DNA of 40,178 nucleotides from contig NZ_JAANMS010000044.1 in assembly GCF_011250565.1 (NCBI RefSeq), positions 1 to 40,178 of the forward strand, in the 5' to 3' direction. The notes beneath the pieces are model-generated. The model was not told the origin of the DNA. It was given only the letters and a program-made list of their open reading frames with translations, and made no database searches. This document shows positions 25,712 through 33,232 of the stretch, piece by piece (position 1 is the first letter of the stretch; the number at the start of each line of letters is the position of its first letter). The stretch is from Nocardioides sp. IC4_145. Lineage in GTDB: Bacteria > Actinomycetota > Actinomycetes > Propionibacteriales > Nocardioidaceae. Position numbers and translations under genes: made by a program.

Positions 25712-26629
25712 CTAGCGTGCGAGCACCACGGGCTCGCCGGGGTGTCCGAGGCGTGCCAGCTTGTCCGGGTTGCGCACGAGGTAGATGCCGCGCACGACCC
25801 CCTCCTCCACGAGCAGCGTGGCGACCGTGTCGAGCACCCCGTCGACGACGAAGCGCAGCGCCGGCGCGCCGTTGACCTCGACCGCGTCCATCGCCAGGTC
25901 GCCCTCGGTCGGCATGACGCCGAGCAGGAAGCGCAGCACCTTGTCGCGCCCGAGGATCGGCCGCAGCGCCGCCGAGCGCAGCCCGCCGCCGTCGCTGGTG
26001 AGCACCACGTCCGGCGCGAGCGCCTCGACCAGCGAGGCCAGGTCGCCGGTCGCCGCCGCGGCGAGGAACCGGTCGACGACGACCCGCTGCTCGGCGCGGC
26101 TCACGCCCACCCGCGGCCGCCGCGCCTCGACGTGGCCGCGCGCCCGGTGCGCGACCTGGCGCACCGCGGCCGGCGACTTGTCCAGGGCGGCCGCGATCTC
26201 GTCGTACGGCACGTCGAAGACCTCGCGCAGCACGAACACCGCCCGCTCGGTCGGTGTCAGCGTCTCCAGCACCAGCAGCATCGCCGTCGAGACGCTGTCG
26301 GCCAGCTCGACGTCGTCGGCGACGTCGGGCGCGGTGAGCAGCGGCTCGGGTAGCCACGGCCCGACGTAGGACTCCTTGCGGCGAGCGAGCGTGCGCAGCC
26401 GGTTGAGGCTCTGCCGGGTGACGACGCGGACGAGGTAGGCGCGCGGGTCGCGGACCCCGTCGAGGTCGACCTCGGCCCAGCGCAGCCAGGCGTCCTGGAG
26501 GACGTCCTCGGCGTCCGCGGCCGAGCCGAGCATCTCGTAGGCGACGGTGAAGAGAAGGTTGCGGTACGCCGCGAAGGCCGCGGCGTGGGGCTCGTCGTGG
26601 GGCTCGGCGTGGGGCTGGTCGTGCGTCAC
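25712..26629 (-). CDS. ECF41-family RNA polymerase sigma factor (SigJ-like)
   Basis: The 305-residue protein has sigma region 2 (AEDVLQDAWLRW near 40-51), region 4 (LTPTERAVFVLREVFDVPYDEIA at 124-146) and a C-terminal SnoaL-like domain. Three ECF41 hallmarks are present: WLPEP at 92-96, DGGG at 213-216 and NPDKL at 287-291. In this group the C-terminal extension acts as a built-in regulator in place of an anti-sigma factor (established for ECF41). It is translationally coupled (GTGA) to the carboxymuconolactone decarboxylase-like gene, the typical ECF41 partner. The DGGG is followed by Leu-Arg where many members have Lys. Confidence 0.9.
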   Translation of the reverse strand: MTHDQPHAEPHDEPHAAAFAAYRNLLFTVAYEMLGSAADAEDVLQDAWLRWAEVDLDGVRDPRAYLVRVVTRQSLNRLRTLARRKESYVGPWLPEPLLTAPDVADDVELADSVSTAMLLVLETLTPTERAVFVLREVFDVPYDEIAAALDKSPAAVRQVAHRARGHVEARRPRVGVSRAEQRVVVDRFLAAAATGDLASLVEALAPDVVLTSDGGGLRSAALRPILGRDKVLRFLLGVMPTEGDLAMDAVEVNGAPALRFVVDGVLDTVATLLVEEGVVRGIYLVRNPDKLARLGHPGEPVVLAR

Positions 26630-27198
26630 GGGCGGACCGTAGCGAGCGGGAGCTCGCAGACGTCGGAGAACCCCTGGCTCTCGAGGCCGGCGGCGAAGTT
26701 GAACCGGGAGCGCATGTTCTCCAGCGCTACCATCTGCGTCAGCTCGACGACGGCCGGCACGCCGAGCCGCTCGACGAGGCCGGCCACCATGTCGTCGGTG
26801 ACGCGCAGCGGGGTCTCGCTCATCGCCTCGGCGTAGTCCATGACGTCACGCTCGAGGTCGGTGAAGACCGCCGACTCCCGCCAGCGCGGCACCTCACGGA
26901 CCTTGGCGGTGTCGAGGCCCTCGTCGTGGGCGAGGAAGTAGCCGAAGTCCAGGCACCAGCTGCAGCCGATCGTGCCGGCGCTGGCCAGCAGCGCGTAGGA
27001 CTTCAGGTGCGGGTCGAGCGCGTCGAACCGCGCCACCTTCGACTCGAACGACAACACCGCCCGCAACGCCTTGCGGTGGTGCCACAGGACGTAGGCGTTG
27101 TCGGGGACCTGGCCGTAGGTGCGGCGGGCGTAGGCCTCCATCACCTTCGCGTAGAGGCCGCTGGCGGTGGCGCGGGGGATGCGGAACGTGCTGGGCAT
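26626..27198 (-). CDS. Carboxymuconolactone decarboxylase/AhpD-like protein (ECF41 partner)
   Basis: The 190-residue protein is an all-helical AhpD-like fold with the redox motif C79-S-W-C82 followed by LDFGYFLAHDEG (His91), the CxxC...H arrangement of peroxidase-type members. It probably reduces or senses an oxidised substrate. ECF41 sigma factors are usually linked to such COE genes (carboxymuconolactone decarboxylase, oxidoreductase or epimerase) and activate them. The ATG at 27198 has GAGGAG upstream, and an ECF41-like promoter lies about 40-70 bases before it. A reading frame reaching 28164 runs antisense to the hydrolase gene and is not real. Confidence 0.88.
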   Translation of the reverse strand: MPSTFRIPRATASGLYAKVMEAYARRTYGQVPDNAYVLWHHRKALRAVLSFESKVARFDALDPHLKSYALLASAGTIGCSWCLDFGYFLAHDEGLDTAKVREVPRWRESAVFTDLERDVMDYAEAMSETPLRVTDDMVAGLVERLGVPAVVELTQMVALENMRSRFNFAAGLESQGFSDVCELPLATVRP

Positions 27199-27240
27199 GG
27201 TGCTCTCCTCGTCGGCGGCTGGTGCGTGATCTGCCCTGGA

Positions 27241-27267
27241 GACACCGGCCGGCCGCTGCGTGTGACA
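27241..27267 (-). promoter_or_regulatory. ECF41-type promoter for the decarboxylase-sigma factor operon
   Basis: The minus strand reads TGTCACA (27267-27261), 16 bases, then TGTC (27244-27241). From memory, ECF41 targets carry TGTCACA and CGTC, so the -35 matches fully and the -10 in three of four positions. The spacing is right and the operon downstream holds the sigma factor itself, so autoregulation is likely. Confidence 0.7.
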
Positions 27268-27300
27268 TGCGGCTGCGGGTGACGTGTGAGAGTTGCGCCC

Positions 27301-28236
27301 GTGCCGTCGCTGACCCACCAGGCGCTCGCCTGGGCCCTCCCCCGCCTGCGCAAGTCGCGCGACCTCGACTCCGCTGGTGCTGGCTCCCTGGCAGCCGAGC
27401 GCGCGCGGATCGAGGCCTGGCACCGGTCCACGGCGGGCGACCCGATGCCCACCAACGCCGTGACGCGGTTCGAGCGCCGCTTCGTGGTGAGCCGCGAGGA
27501 GGTCCCGGCTGCGGGCGGGTCGTTCCCGGCGTACGTCCTGGCGGCGCGGGGCGCCACCCCTTCGCGGACCGTGGTCTACGTGCACGGCGGGGGCTACACG
27601 GCGGGGATCGACCCGTTCCACGTGCGGTACGTCGCGCGGCTGGCCGACCGGCTCGGCGTGCGGGTCGTGCTGCCGGACTACCCGCTGGCGCCCGAGCACA
27701 CCTGGCGCGACTCCCACGACGCGCTCGTCGACCTGACCGCGTCCTGGGTCTCCCGCTCGCCCGGTGGCGCCGTGCTCGCCGGCGACTCCGCCGGTGGCGG
27801 GCTCGCCCTCGCGCTGGCCCTGTCCCTGCGCGACCGCGGGCTGCCGCAGCCCGACCGGCTGCTGCTGCACGCGCCGTGGGTCGACCTGTCGACGAGCACG
27901 CCGGAGACCGAGGAGTACGACGCCGTCGACCCGTGGCTGTTCCTCGGCAAGCTGCGGGCGTACGCCGCGTGGTGGGCCGGCTCGGAGGCCGACCTCACCC
28001 GCCCCGAGGTCTCGCCGGCGCTCGGCGACCTGGCCGGGCTGCCGCGCGCGCTGGTCTTCCAGGGGACCCGTGACCTGCTGACGCCGGGCACCCGGCTGCT
28101 GGCCCGGCGGGCCGCCGAGGCCGGGTGGGACCTGACCTACGTGGAGGAGCCGGGGCTGCTCCACGTCTACCCGCTGCTCCCGCTCGTGCCCGAGGCGCGG
28201 CGCGCGTGGCGGCGTACCGAGGCGTTCCTGCGATGA
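27301..28236 (+). CDS. Alpha/beta hydrolase, hormone-sensitive lipase (HSL) family
   Basis: The 311-residue esterase has the oxyanion motif HGGG at residues 95-98, the nucleophile elbow GDSAGG (Ser163), and likely triad partners Asp258 (QGTRDLL) and His288 (LLHVY). It should hydrolyse small acyl esters in the cytoplasm; no signal peptide is seen. I chose the GTG at 27301, which has a weak GAGAG eight bases before it; a GTG at 27286 is also in frame. It is divergent from the ECF41 operon and overlaps the acetyltransferase gene after it by four bases. The kynurenine formamidase family also has an HGGxW-type motif, but here HGGGY and the context favour a general esterase. Confidence 0.85.
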   Translation: MPSLTHQALAWALPRLRKSRDLDSAGAGSLAAERARIEAWHRSTAGDPMPTNAVTRFERRFVVSREEVPAAGGSFPAYVLAARGATPSRTVVYVHGGGYTAGIDPFHVRYVARLADRLGVRVVLPDYPLAPEHTWRDSHDALVDLTASWVSRSPGGAVLAGDSAGGGLALALALSLRDRGLPQPDRLLLHAPWVDLSTSTPETEEYDAVDPWLFLGKLRAYAAWWAGSEADLTRPEVSPALGDLAGLPRALVFQGTRDLLTPGTRLLARRAAEAGWDLTYVEEPGLLHVYPLLPLVPEARRAWRRTEAFLR

Positions 28237-28676
28237 CCGTCCGCACGATCGCCGTCCCCTTCGACCGGCTCGACCCGCACGCCGTGTACGCCGTCGCGCA
28301 GCTGCGGCAGCAGGTCTTCGTCGTCGAGCAGGAGTGCCCCTACCCCGACCTCGACGGCCGCGACGTCGAGGACGGCACCCGCCACGTGCTGCTGCTCGAC
28401 GACAGCACCGGCTCGGCCCTCCTCGGCTACGCCCGCGTCCTCGACGACGGCGACGTGTGGCGGATCGGGCGGGTCCTCCTCGACGTCCCCGCCCGCGGGC
28501 AGGGCCTCGCCGACGTCGTCATGCGCACCGCCCTGTCCGTCTGCCGCGGCCGTGACGTCGTCCTCGACGCCCAGTCGCCCCTCGCCCGCTGGTACGCCAC
28601 CTTCGGCTTCGTCGTCGACGGCCCGGAGTTCGTCGAGGACGGCATCCCGCACGTCCCCATGCGCCTGTCGGTGTGA
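28233..28676 (+). CDS. GNAT-family acetyltransferase, ElaA-like
   Basis: The 147-residue single-domain protein begins in the ElaA manner: LRQQVFVVEQECPYPDLDGRD, with the Val-Glu-Gln-x-C-x-Y pattern of that group. The acetyl-CoA loop is RVLLDVPARGQGLADVV, followed by VLDAQSPLARWYATFGF. The acceptor is unknown even for the family. Its ATG overlaps the hydrolase stop (ATGA), so the two are co-translated. It ends facing the metallohydrolase gene, with a nested palindrome element between. Confidence 0.88.
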   Translation: MTVRTIAVPFDRLDPHAVYAVAQLRQQVFVVEQECPYPDLDGRDVEDGTRHVLLLDDSTGSALLGYARVLDDGDVWRIGRVLLDVPARGQGLADVVMRTALSVCRGRDVVLDAQSPLARWYATFGFVVDGPEFVEDGIPHVPMRLSV

Positions 28677-28707
28677 CCCCTGGGGCTGGTGGGGCTGCCG
28701 GTGTCAT

Positions 28708-28797
28708 CAGCATCCCAAGTCAACCTGGGAAACCGACGCTTCCCTGCCATTGCGATGGCCGCAGAGCACGCACATCCCAAGTGAACTTGGGATGCTG
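28708..28797. repeat. Nested inverted-repeat element, copy B (CATCCCAAGT arms)
   Basis: CAGCATCCCAAGT (28708-28720) and its exact reverse complement (28785-28797) enclose 64 bases. Each outer arm belongs to its own local palindrome: a perfect 10-base-arm one at 28773-28794 and a degenerate one at 28711-28732. A small GCCAT/ATGGC hairpin (28746-28759) lies between. It separates two convergent genes. The layout resembles the element at 6750-6819 although the sequence differs. Confidence 0.7.
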
Positions 28798-28808
28798 GCG
28801 CGCCGTCC

Positions 28809-29888
28809 TCAGACCGCCGCGAACACGACCCCGTCGGGCGAGTCGGTCCGGGTGGCCTGACGCCGGGCGACGAGCAGCTCGAGGTGGGCCTTGGTCTCCA
28901 TGGCGGCCATGCCGCGGCTGAAGACGTCGAGGGTGTCGTAGGGGTGCTCGTGGCGGGTCCAGCCCAGGTGCCCGGCGACCTGGTGGGCGGTGAGCGGGCC
29001 GGAGGACAACGCGGCGAGCGAGTCGGCGAGGCGGGTCTCGTGGTGGGCGAGCAGCTCGTCGACGCGGGCGTGCGAGGACGGCGCGACCGGGCCGTGCGCG
29101 GGCAGGATCGTCAGGTCGGGCAGCGAGCGGACCTTGGTCAGCGAGGCCATGAAGTCGCCGAGCGGCTGGTCGTCCATCGGCATGGTGAAGCCGATCGACG
29201 GGGTGATCGTCGGGAGCACGTGGTCGCCGGCGAAGAGCAGGCCGGCGTCGCGCTCGGCGTACACGTAGTGGCCCGGGGTGTGGCCAGGGGTGTGCACGGC
29301 GTCGACGGTGCGGGCGCCGACGGACAGCGAGGTGTCGCCGTCGAGCCAGGTGTCGGCGAACGCCCAGTGGGTGGGGTCGGGCAGCTGGTCGTCGTCACCT
29401 TCCTGCCCAGGGCTGTTCCACTCCGCCGCCAGCTCGGCGGCGCCGGCGGTGCGCAGCGCGCCGGCGAAGGGGTTCTCCGTCATCGACGCGGCGTCCTGCA
29501 GCAGCTCCAGCGCGGGCCGGTCGCCGAGGCCGAGCGCCACGTCGACGCCGAGCTCGGTGCCGAGGACCCGGGCGAGGGTGTAGTGGTCACGGTGCACGTG
29601 GGTGACGAGGAACCGCCGGATGTCGCCGAAGCCGGCGCCGATGCCGCGCAGCGACCGGTCGAGCAGCTCGCGGGCCGGCGGGATCGCCCAGCCGCCGTCG
29701 ACCAGGGTCAGCCCGTCGTCGGCGACCAGCACGTAGACGTTGATCGCCTTGAGCCCGTCCATGGGCAGCGGCAGCGGGATCCGGAAGATCCCCTCGGACA
29801 CCTGCCAGGCGCCCTCGGCGGTCCAGTGCTCGCCGGAGTCGGGCGAGACGGCGTGGGCGGTCGAGGTACCGGGTCCCGTGGTGGTCAC
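28809..29888 (-). CDS. MBL-fold metallohydrolase
   Basis: The 359-residue protein has the metallo-beta-lactamase metal site THVHRDHY (His97, His99, Asp101, His102), HTPGHTPGH at 199-207 and GDH at 221-223, and PAHGP further on, so a binuclear zinc or iron site looks complete. A helical C-terminal extension of about 80 residues (LTAHQVAGHLGWTRHEHPYD) resembles the winged-helix tail of LACTB2-like hydrolases. It probably hydrolyses a thioester or another ester. It follows the SDR gene by 22 bases, but TAGGGT seven bases before its GTG suggests an additional leaderless promoter. Confidence 0.85.
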   Translation of the reverse strand: MTTTGPGTSTAHAVSPDSGEHWTAEGAWQVSEGIFRIPLPLPMDGLKAINVYVLVADDGLTLVDGGWAIPPARELLDRSLRGIGAGFGDIRRFLVTHVHRDHYTLARVLGTELGVDVALGLGDRPALELLQDAASMTENPFAGALRTAGAAELAAEWNSPGQEGDDDQLPDPTHWAFADTWLDGDTSLSVGARTVDAVHTPGHTPGHYVYAERDAGLLFAGDHVLPTITPSIGFTMPMDDQPLGDFMASLTKVRSLPDLTILPAHGPVAPSSHARVDELLAHHETRLADSLAALSSGPLTAHQVAGHLGWTRHEHPYDTLDVFSRGMAAMETKAHLELLVARRQATRTDSPDGVVFAAV

Positions 29889-29895
29889 GGCGGCG

Positions 29896-29901
29896 ACCCT
29901 A
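29896..29901 (-). promoter_or_regulatory. Candidate leaderless -10 box for the MBL-fold gene
   Basis: The minus strand reads TAGGGT, seven bases before the GTG at 29888. It lies in the 22-base gap after the SDR gene, so the metallohydrolase may be made both by read-through and from this site. Confidence 0.45.
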
Positions 29902-29910
29902 CGGACAACC

Positions 29911-30726
29911 TCACGCCGACACGTCGGGCAGTCCCAGGTCCAGGTTGGGCGCCTGGATGCCGCCGTCGACCTCGAGCAGCTTGCCGGTGACGTACTGCCC
30001 CGCGCGCGAGCTCAGGTAGACCACGGCCGCCGCGATGTCCTCGGCCTCGCCGACGCGGCCGAGGGGGGTCTTGGTCTCGAGCTGGTCCATCATCTCCGGC
30101 ACGCCGGCCACGAACTCCAGCGCGCTCGTCATCACCGACCCGACGTAGATGCCGTTGACCCGGATCGACGGCGCGAGGTCGGTCGCCGCGAGCCGCGCCC
30201 AGTGCGCGAGGGCGGCCTTGGCGGTGCCGTACGCCAGGTAGCCGCGGCCCGCGGAGCGTCCCATCATCGAGCTGATCACGGTGATCGACTTCTGGCCCTC
30301 GGCGCCGGACTGCTCGGACTTCAGCATCAACGGCACCGCGGCGACGCTCAGCGCGTGCGCGGTGGTGACGTTGAAGTGGAACGCCTCCTCGAGGTAGTCC
30401 GGCGTCGTGTCGAGGAACGCGTTCGGGATCGTGCCGCCGACGTTGTTCACGACCGTGTCGAGCCGGCCGAAGGCGTCGTACGCCGCGTGCGCGAGGCCGG
30501 CGACCGCGTCGAGGTCGCTGAGGTCGGCCGGTACGACGACGGCGCGGCGCCCGACGGCACGGATCCGCTCCGCGACCTGCTCGAGCTGGCCGGCCGTCCG
30601 CGCGGAGACGACGACGTCGGAGCCGGACTCCGCCAGCGCGACGGCCGTGGCGGCGCCGATCCCGCGGCCGGCGCCGGTGACGACCGCGACCTGGTCGGTG
30701 GTGGTGAACCGGTCGAGGATGCTCAT
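29911..30726 (-). CDS. Short-chain dehydrogenase/reductase (SDR)
   Basis: This is a classical SDR of 271 residues. The NAD(P)-binding TGAGRGIG is at 17-24, NNVGG at 94-98, and the catalytic set is Ser152/153, Tyr166 and Lys170 in the YxxxK arrangement. ADLSD at 68-72 is the usual adenine-contact region. It should interconvert an alcohol and a ketone, for example a hydroxyacyl or steroid substrate. Its ATG overlaps the upstream reductase stop (ATGA), so both are under the palindromic operator at 31856. The substrate cannot be named from sequence. Confidence 0.9.
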   Translation of the reverse strand: MSILDRFTTTDQVAVVTGAGRGIGAATAVALAESGSDVVVSARTAGQLEQVAERIRAVGRRAVVVPADLSDLDAVAGLAHAAYDAFGRLDTVVNNVGGTIPNAFLDTTPDYLEEAFHFNVTTAHALSVAAVPLMLKSEQSGAEGQKSITVISSMMGRSAGRGYLAYGTAKAALAHWARLAATDLAPSIRVNGIYVGSVMTSALEFVAGVPEMMDQLETKTPLGRVGEAEDIAAAVVYLSSRAGQYVTGKLLEVDGGIQAPNLDLGLPDVSA

Positions 30727-31844
30727 CGGCCCGCCTGTCCCGGAGTGCCGGTGACCAGGCCGCGACCGGTGACCAGGGGGAGGTCGACCGCCCGGACGAT
30801 GCCGGGCTCGGCGGCGACGACGGCCGGCAGCGCGTTCACGATCCGCTGGGCGGTGGTGATCATGCCGCTGACGTTGTGGTCGCCGTGCTCGCCGGAATGG
30901 ACGAAGTCGACCTGCATCATCGGCTCGCCGGTGATCCGCACGCGGTAGCAACCGTCGGTGCCGGCCGGCGGGCGCTCCCAGTCGTCGTGCTCGCTGGCGT
31001 CGGTGCGGGTGACGTGCTCGAGGACGACCCGCGGCACCCCGTCGACCTTGCCGATGACCTGGAAGCGCACCGCGCCGAGCGTGCCGGCGGCGATGTCGCC
31101 AGAGACCGACGCCGTGTCGCGGGCGGCCGGCCGGCGGTCGACCTCCTCGGTCAGCGGCTCGTCGAGGGTGACCTCGAGCGCGGCGGCGATCTGGCGCACG
31201 ACGCTGCCCCACGCCATCGACAGGATGCCGGGGTGCCACAGCATGCCGAGCTCGTCCATCGGCTTGCCGAAGCCGAACATCTCGCCCATGACGACCGGCT
31301 GGTAGTACGTCGAGTAGTCGCACACCTCCATCACGCGCACCTCGTCGATGCGCTGCGACAGGCTGGTCATCACCAGCGGCAGCACGTCGTTGGCGAAGCC
31401 GGGGTCGATGCCGTTGACGTGCAGGCTCGCCCCGCCCCGGCGGCAGGCCTGCTCGATCCGGTCGATGAACTCCGGCGGCAGGATCCCCTCGGGCCACTGC
31501 AGCAGGACCGGCCCGCTGCTGGTGACGTTGATCCCGGCCTCGACGAAGCCGATGAGGTCCTCGATGCACTCGAAGACCCGGTCGTCGGCCATCGCGGTGT
31601 GCACGATCGCGTCCGGCGCCAGCGCGATGAGCGCGTCGCGGTCGGTGGTGGCCGGGATGCCCAGCTCGCGGCCCAGCTCGGCCAGCTCGCCGGCGTCCTT
31701 GCCGTCCTTGGCCGGGTTGGACACCCACACGCCCACCAGCTCGAGGTCGGGGTGGGCGTCGATGCCGGCGATCGCGTGCCGACCGATGGTGCCGGTCGAC
31801 CAGACGACCACGCGCAGGGGCTTCTCCGGGATGACCTGTGACAT
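30723..31844 (-). CDS. Dihydrodipicolinate reductase-like NAD(P)-dependent oxidoreductase
   Basis: The 373-residue protein begins with the Rossmann segment RVVVWSTGTIGRHAIAGI and DLELVGVWVSNPAKDG. The later NVTSSGPVLLQWPEG and HVNGIDPGFANDVLPLVM are typical of actinobacterial proteins annotated as dihydrodipicolinate reductase-like or 2,4-diaminopentanoate dehydrogenase-like. It is not the lysine-pathway DapB; in related actinobacteria such genes sit in lipid or steroid catabolism loci. The ATG at 31844 is preceded by TAGGTT seven bases away and by a KstR-like operator. A TTG three codons earlier is an unlikely start. Confidence 0.8.
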   Translation of the reverse strand: MSQVIPEKPLRVVVWSTGTIGRHAIAGIDAHPDLELVGVWVSNPAKDGKDAGELAELGRELGIPATTDRDALIALAPDAIVHTAMADDRVFECIEDLIGFVEAGINVTSSGPVLLQWPEGILPPEFIDRIEQACRRGGASLHVNGIDPGFANDVLPLVMTSLSQRIDEVRVMEVCDYSTYYQPVVMGEMFGFGKPMDELGMLWHPGILSMAWGSVVRQIAAALEVTLDEPLTEEVDRRPAARDTASVSGDIAAGTLGAVRFQVIGKVDGVPRVVLEHVTRTDASEHDDWERPPAGTDGCYRVRITGEPMMQVDFVHSGEHGDHNVSGMITTAQRIVNALPAVVAAEPGIVRAVDLPLVTGRGLVTGTPGQAGR

Positions 31845-31851
31845 GGCGCAC

Positions 31852-31857
31852 AACCTA
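31852..31857 (-). promoter_or_regulatory. Candidate leaderless -10 box for the reductase-SDR operon
   Basis: The minus strand reads TAGGTT followed by seven bases and the ATG at 31844. Its first two bases are the last two of the KstR-like operator, so a bound repressor would block the promoter. Confidence 0.55.
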
Positions 31858-31869
31858 GAACACGTTCTA
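31856..31869. promoter_or_regulatory. KstR-like TetR-family operator
   Basis: TAGAACACGTTCTA matches exactly the palindrome TAGAACNNGTTCTA that I recall as the KstR motif; with flanks it reads CTAGAACACGTTCTAG at 31855-31870. It overlaps the -10 box of the reductase-SDR operon. KstR represses cholesterol and lipid catabolism genes in mycobacteria and relatives; no such regulator gene lies in this window. Confidence 0.8.
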
Positions 31870-31899
31870 GAATTGCGGAAGGGGTCGGTCGCGGCGGCT

Positions 31900-31973
31900 C
31901 ATGTAACGCACAGTTGCAGACGGTGTAGGCACGTTGCAGCGCACCTACGGAGCAGCGGACAGTCCGTTACATG
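31900..31973. other. Long-spaced inverted repeat in the gap downstream of the flavin oxidoreductase gene
   Basis: CATGTAACG at 31900-31908 and its reverse complement CGTTACATG at 31965-31973 enclose 56 bases that contain two GTTGCAG copies and a weak GTAGG/CCTAC pairing. It lies between the stop at 32017 and the operator at 31856. It could be a terminator-like structure or two regulator half-sites. Confidence 0.45.
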
Positions 31974-32016
31974 TCCAGCCGGCGCGCGGGACCAACCGGG
32001 GCAAGCAGGGGCCGGC

Positions 32017-33219
32017 TCAGGCGGAGGCCGGGGTGCCGGCGATCTCCAGGGCGACGGGGCAGCGGGTGCCGCCGTCGGCGTAGATGGTGGGCATGCAGCG
32101 GTTGCAGTGGATGCAGACGCCCTCGCGGGCACGGCCCTCCTGCATCCGGTTCAGCAGGTCGGGCTCGCGGAGCAGCGCCCGGCCCATGGCGACGAACTCG
32201 AAGCCGTCCGCCATCGCCTGCTGCATGGTCTCGAGGCGGTTGACGCCGCCGAGGAACATGAGTGGCAGCGAGAGCGCCTCGCGGAACTGCAGCGCCTTGT
32301 CGCGGAAGTAGCCCTCGGTGAAGTCGTAGGACTTCATGAACGAGCGGCCGACCGGCGTGCGCATGCCGAGGCGGACCGGCAGCGGCATGGCGGCGGCGAA
32401 CTCCGCGACCGGGGTCCCGCCGCGGAAGAGGTACATCGGGTTCATCAGCGAGCTGCCGCCGGAGAGCTGCATCGCGTCGAGGTTGCCGTCGGCCTCGAGC
32501 AGCCGCGCGACCTCCAGGCCGGCCTCGGTCGTGACGCCGCCCTTGAAGCCGTCGGAGGAGGAGAGCTTGGCGGTGACGGCCACCTCACCGCCGACCTCCT
32601 CGCGCACGGCGCGGGCGACCTGGCGGGCGAGCCGGGCGCGGTTCTCCAGCGAGCCGCCCCAGCGGTCCTTGCGGCGGTTGAGCCCGGGCGCGAGGAAGGA
32701 GGAGATGAGGTAGCTGTGCGCCATGTGCAGCTCGAGCACGTCGAACCCGGCGCGCACCAGCAGCCGGGCGGCGGCGACGTACGCCTTGGTCACGCGGGTC
32801 AGGTCGGCCTCGGTCGCCGAGCGGATCATCTGCATCGACAGCGGGCTCGGCATCCCACTGGCGGCGATCGCCTTGACGCCGTTCGAGCGGCCGTTGGCGA
32901 CCGGGCCGGCGTGGCCGACCTGGCCGGCGATCGCCGCACCCTCGGCGTGGACCGCGTCGGCGAGGCGCGTGAGCCCGGCCAGGGTGTCCTCGCCGACGAC
33001 GACGACCTCGCGGTGGGTGCGCCCCTCCGGCGCGACCGCGAGGTAGGCGACGGTCGTCAGGCCGACCCCGCCGCGCACCGGCGCGAGGTGGTAGTCGATC
33101 AGCTCGTCGGTCACATGCCCGTGCGGCGTGCGGCCCTCGAACGTCGCCGCCTTGACCGTGCGGTTGCGCAGCCGCACCGGCCCGAGGGTGGTGGGCGAGA
33201 AGACGTCGGGAGTAGCCAC
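32017..33219 (-). CDS. NADH:flavin oxidoreductase (old yellow enzyme family) with C-terminal cysteine cluster
   Basis: This is a 400-residue FMN TIM-barrel protein. The family signature HSYLISSFLAPGLNRR followed by DRWGGSLENRARL is clear. Four cysteines near the end (369, 372, 375, 387; CX2CX2CX11C) resemble the iron-sulphur site of 2,4-dienoyl-CoA reductase, but the FAD/NADH domains of that enzyme are missing. It probably reduces an activated double bond of a lipid or steroid intermediate. The GTG start at 33219 has TACAGT seven bases upstream and a second KstR-like site. A reading frame extending back to 34947 is antisense to other genes. Confidence 0.88.
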   Translation of the reverse strand: MATPDVFSPTTLGPVRLRNRTVKAATFEGRTPHGHVTDELIDYHLAPVRGGVGLTTVAYLAVAPEGRTHREVVVVGEDTLAGLTRLADAVHAEGAAIAGQVGHAGPVANGRSNGVKAIAASGMPSPLSMQMIRSATEADLTRVTKAYVAAARLLVRAGFDVLELHMAHSYLISSFLAPGLNRRKDRWGGSLENRARLARQVARAVREEVGGEVAVTAKLSSSDGFKGGVTTEAGLEVARLLEADGNLDAMQLSGGSSLMNPMYLFRGGTPVAEFAAAMPLPVRLGMRTPVGRSFMKSYDFTEGYFRDKALQFREALSLPLMFLGGVNRLETMQQAMADGFEFVAMGRALLREPDLLNRMQEGRAREGVCIHCNRCMPTIYADGGTRCPVALEIAGTPASA

Positions 33220-33226
33220 GGCCAAA

Positions 33227-33232
33227 ACTGTA
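33227..33232 (-). promoter_or_regulatory. Candidate leaderless -10 box for the flavin oxidoreductase
   Basis: The minus strand reads TACAGT followed by seven bases and the GTG at 33219. It overlaps the degenerate KstR-like operator at 33229-33242, the same geometry as at 31844. Confidence 0.55.

Noticed and set aside
27286..27300. Earlier GTG start for the HSL hydrolase
   Set aside because: It adds five residues with no ribosome site; the GTG at 27301 has a weak GAGAG at the right distance. Not fully excluded.
31845..31853. TTG start for the dihydrodipicolinate reductase-like gene
   Set aside because: It would place the start against the operator and -10 box; the ATG at 31844 is seven bases from that box.
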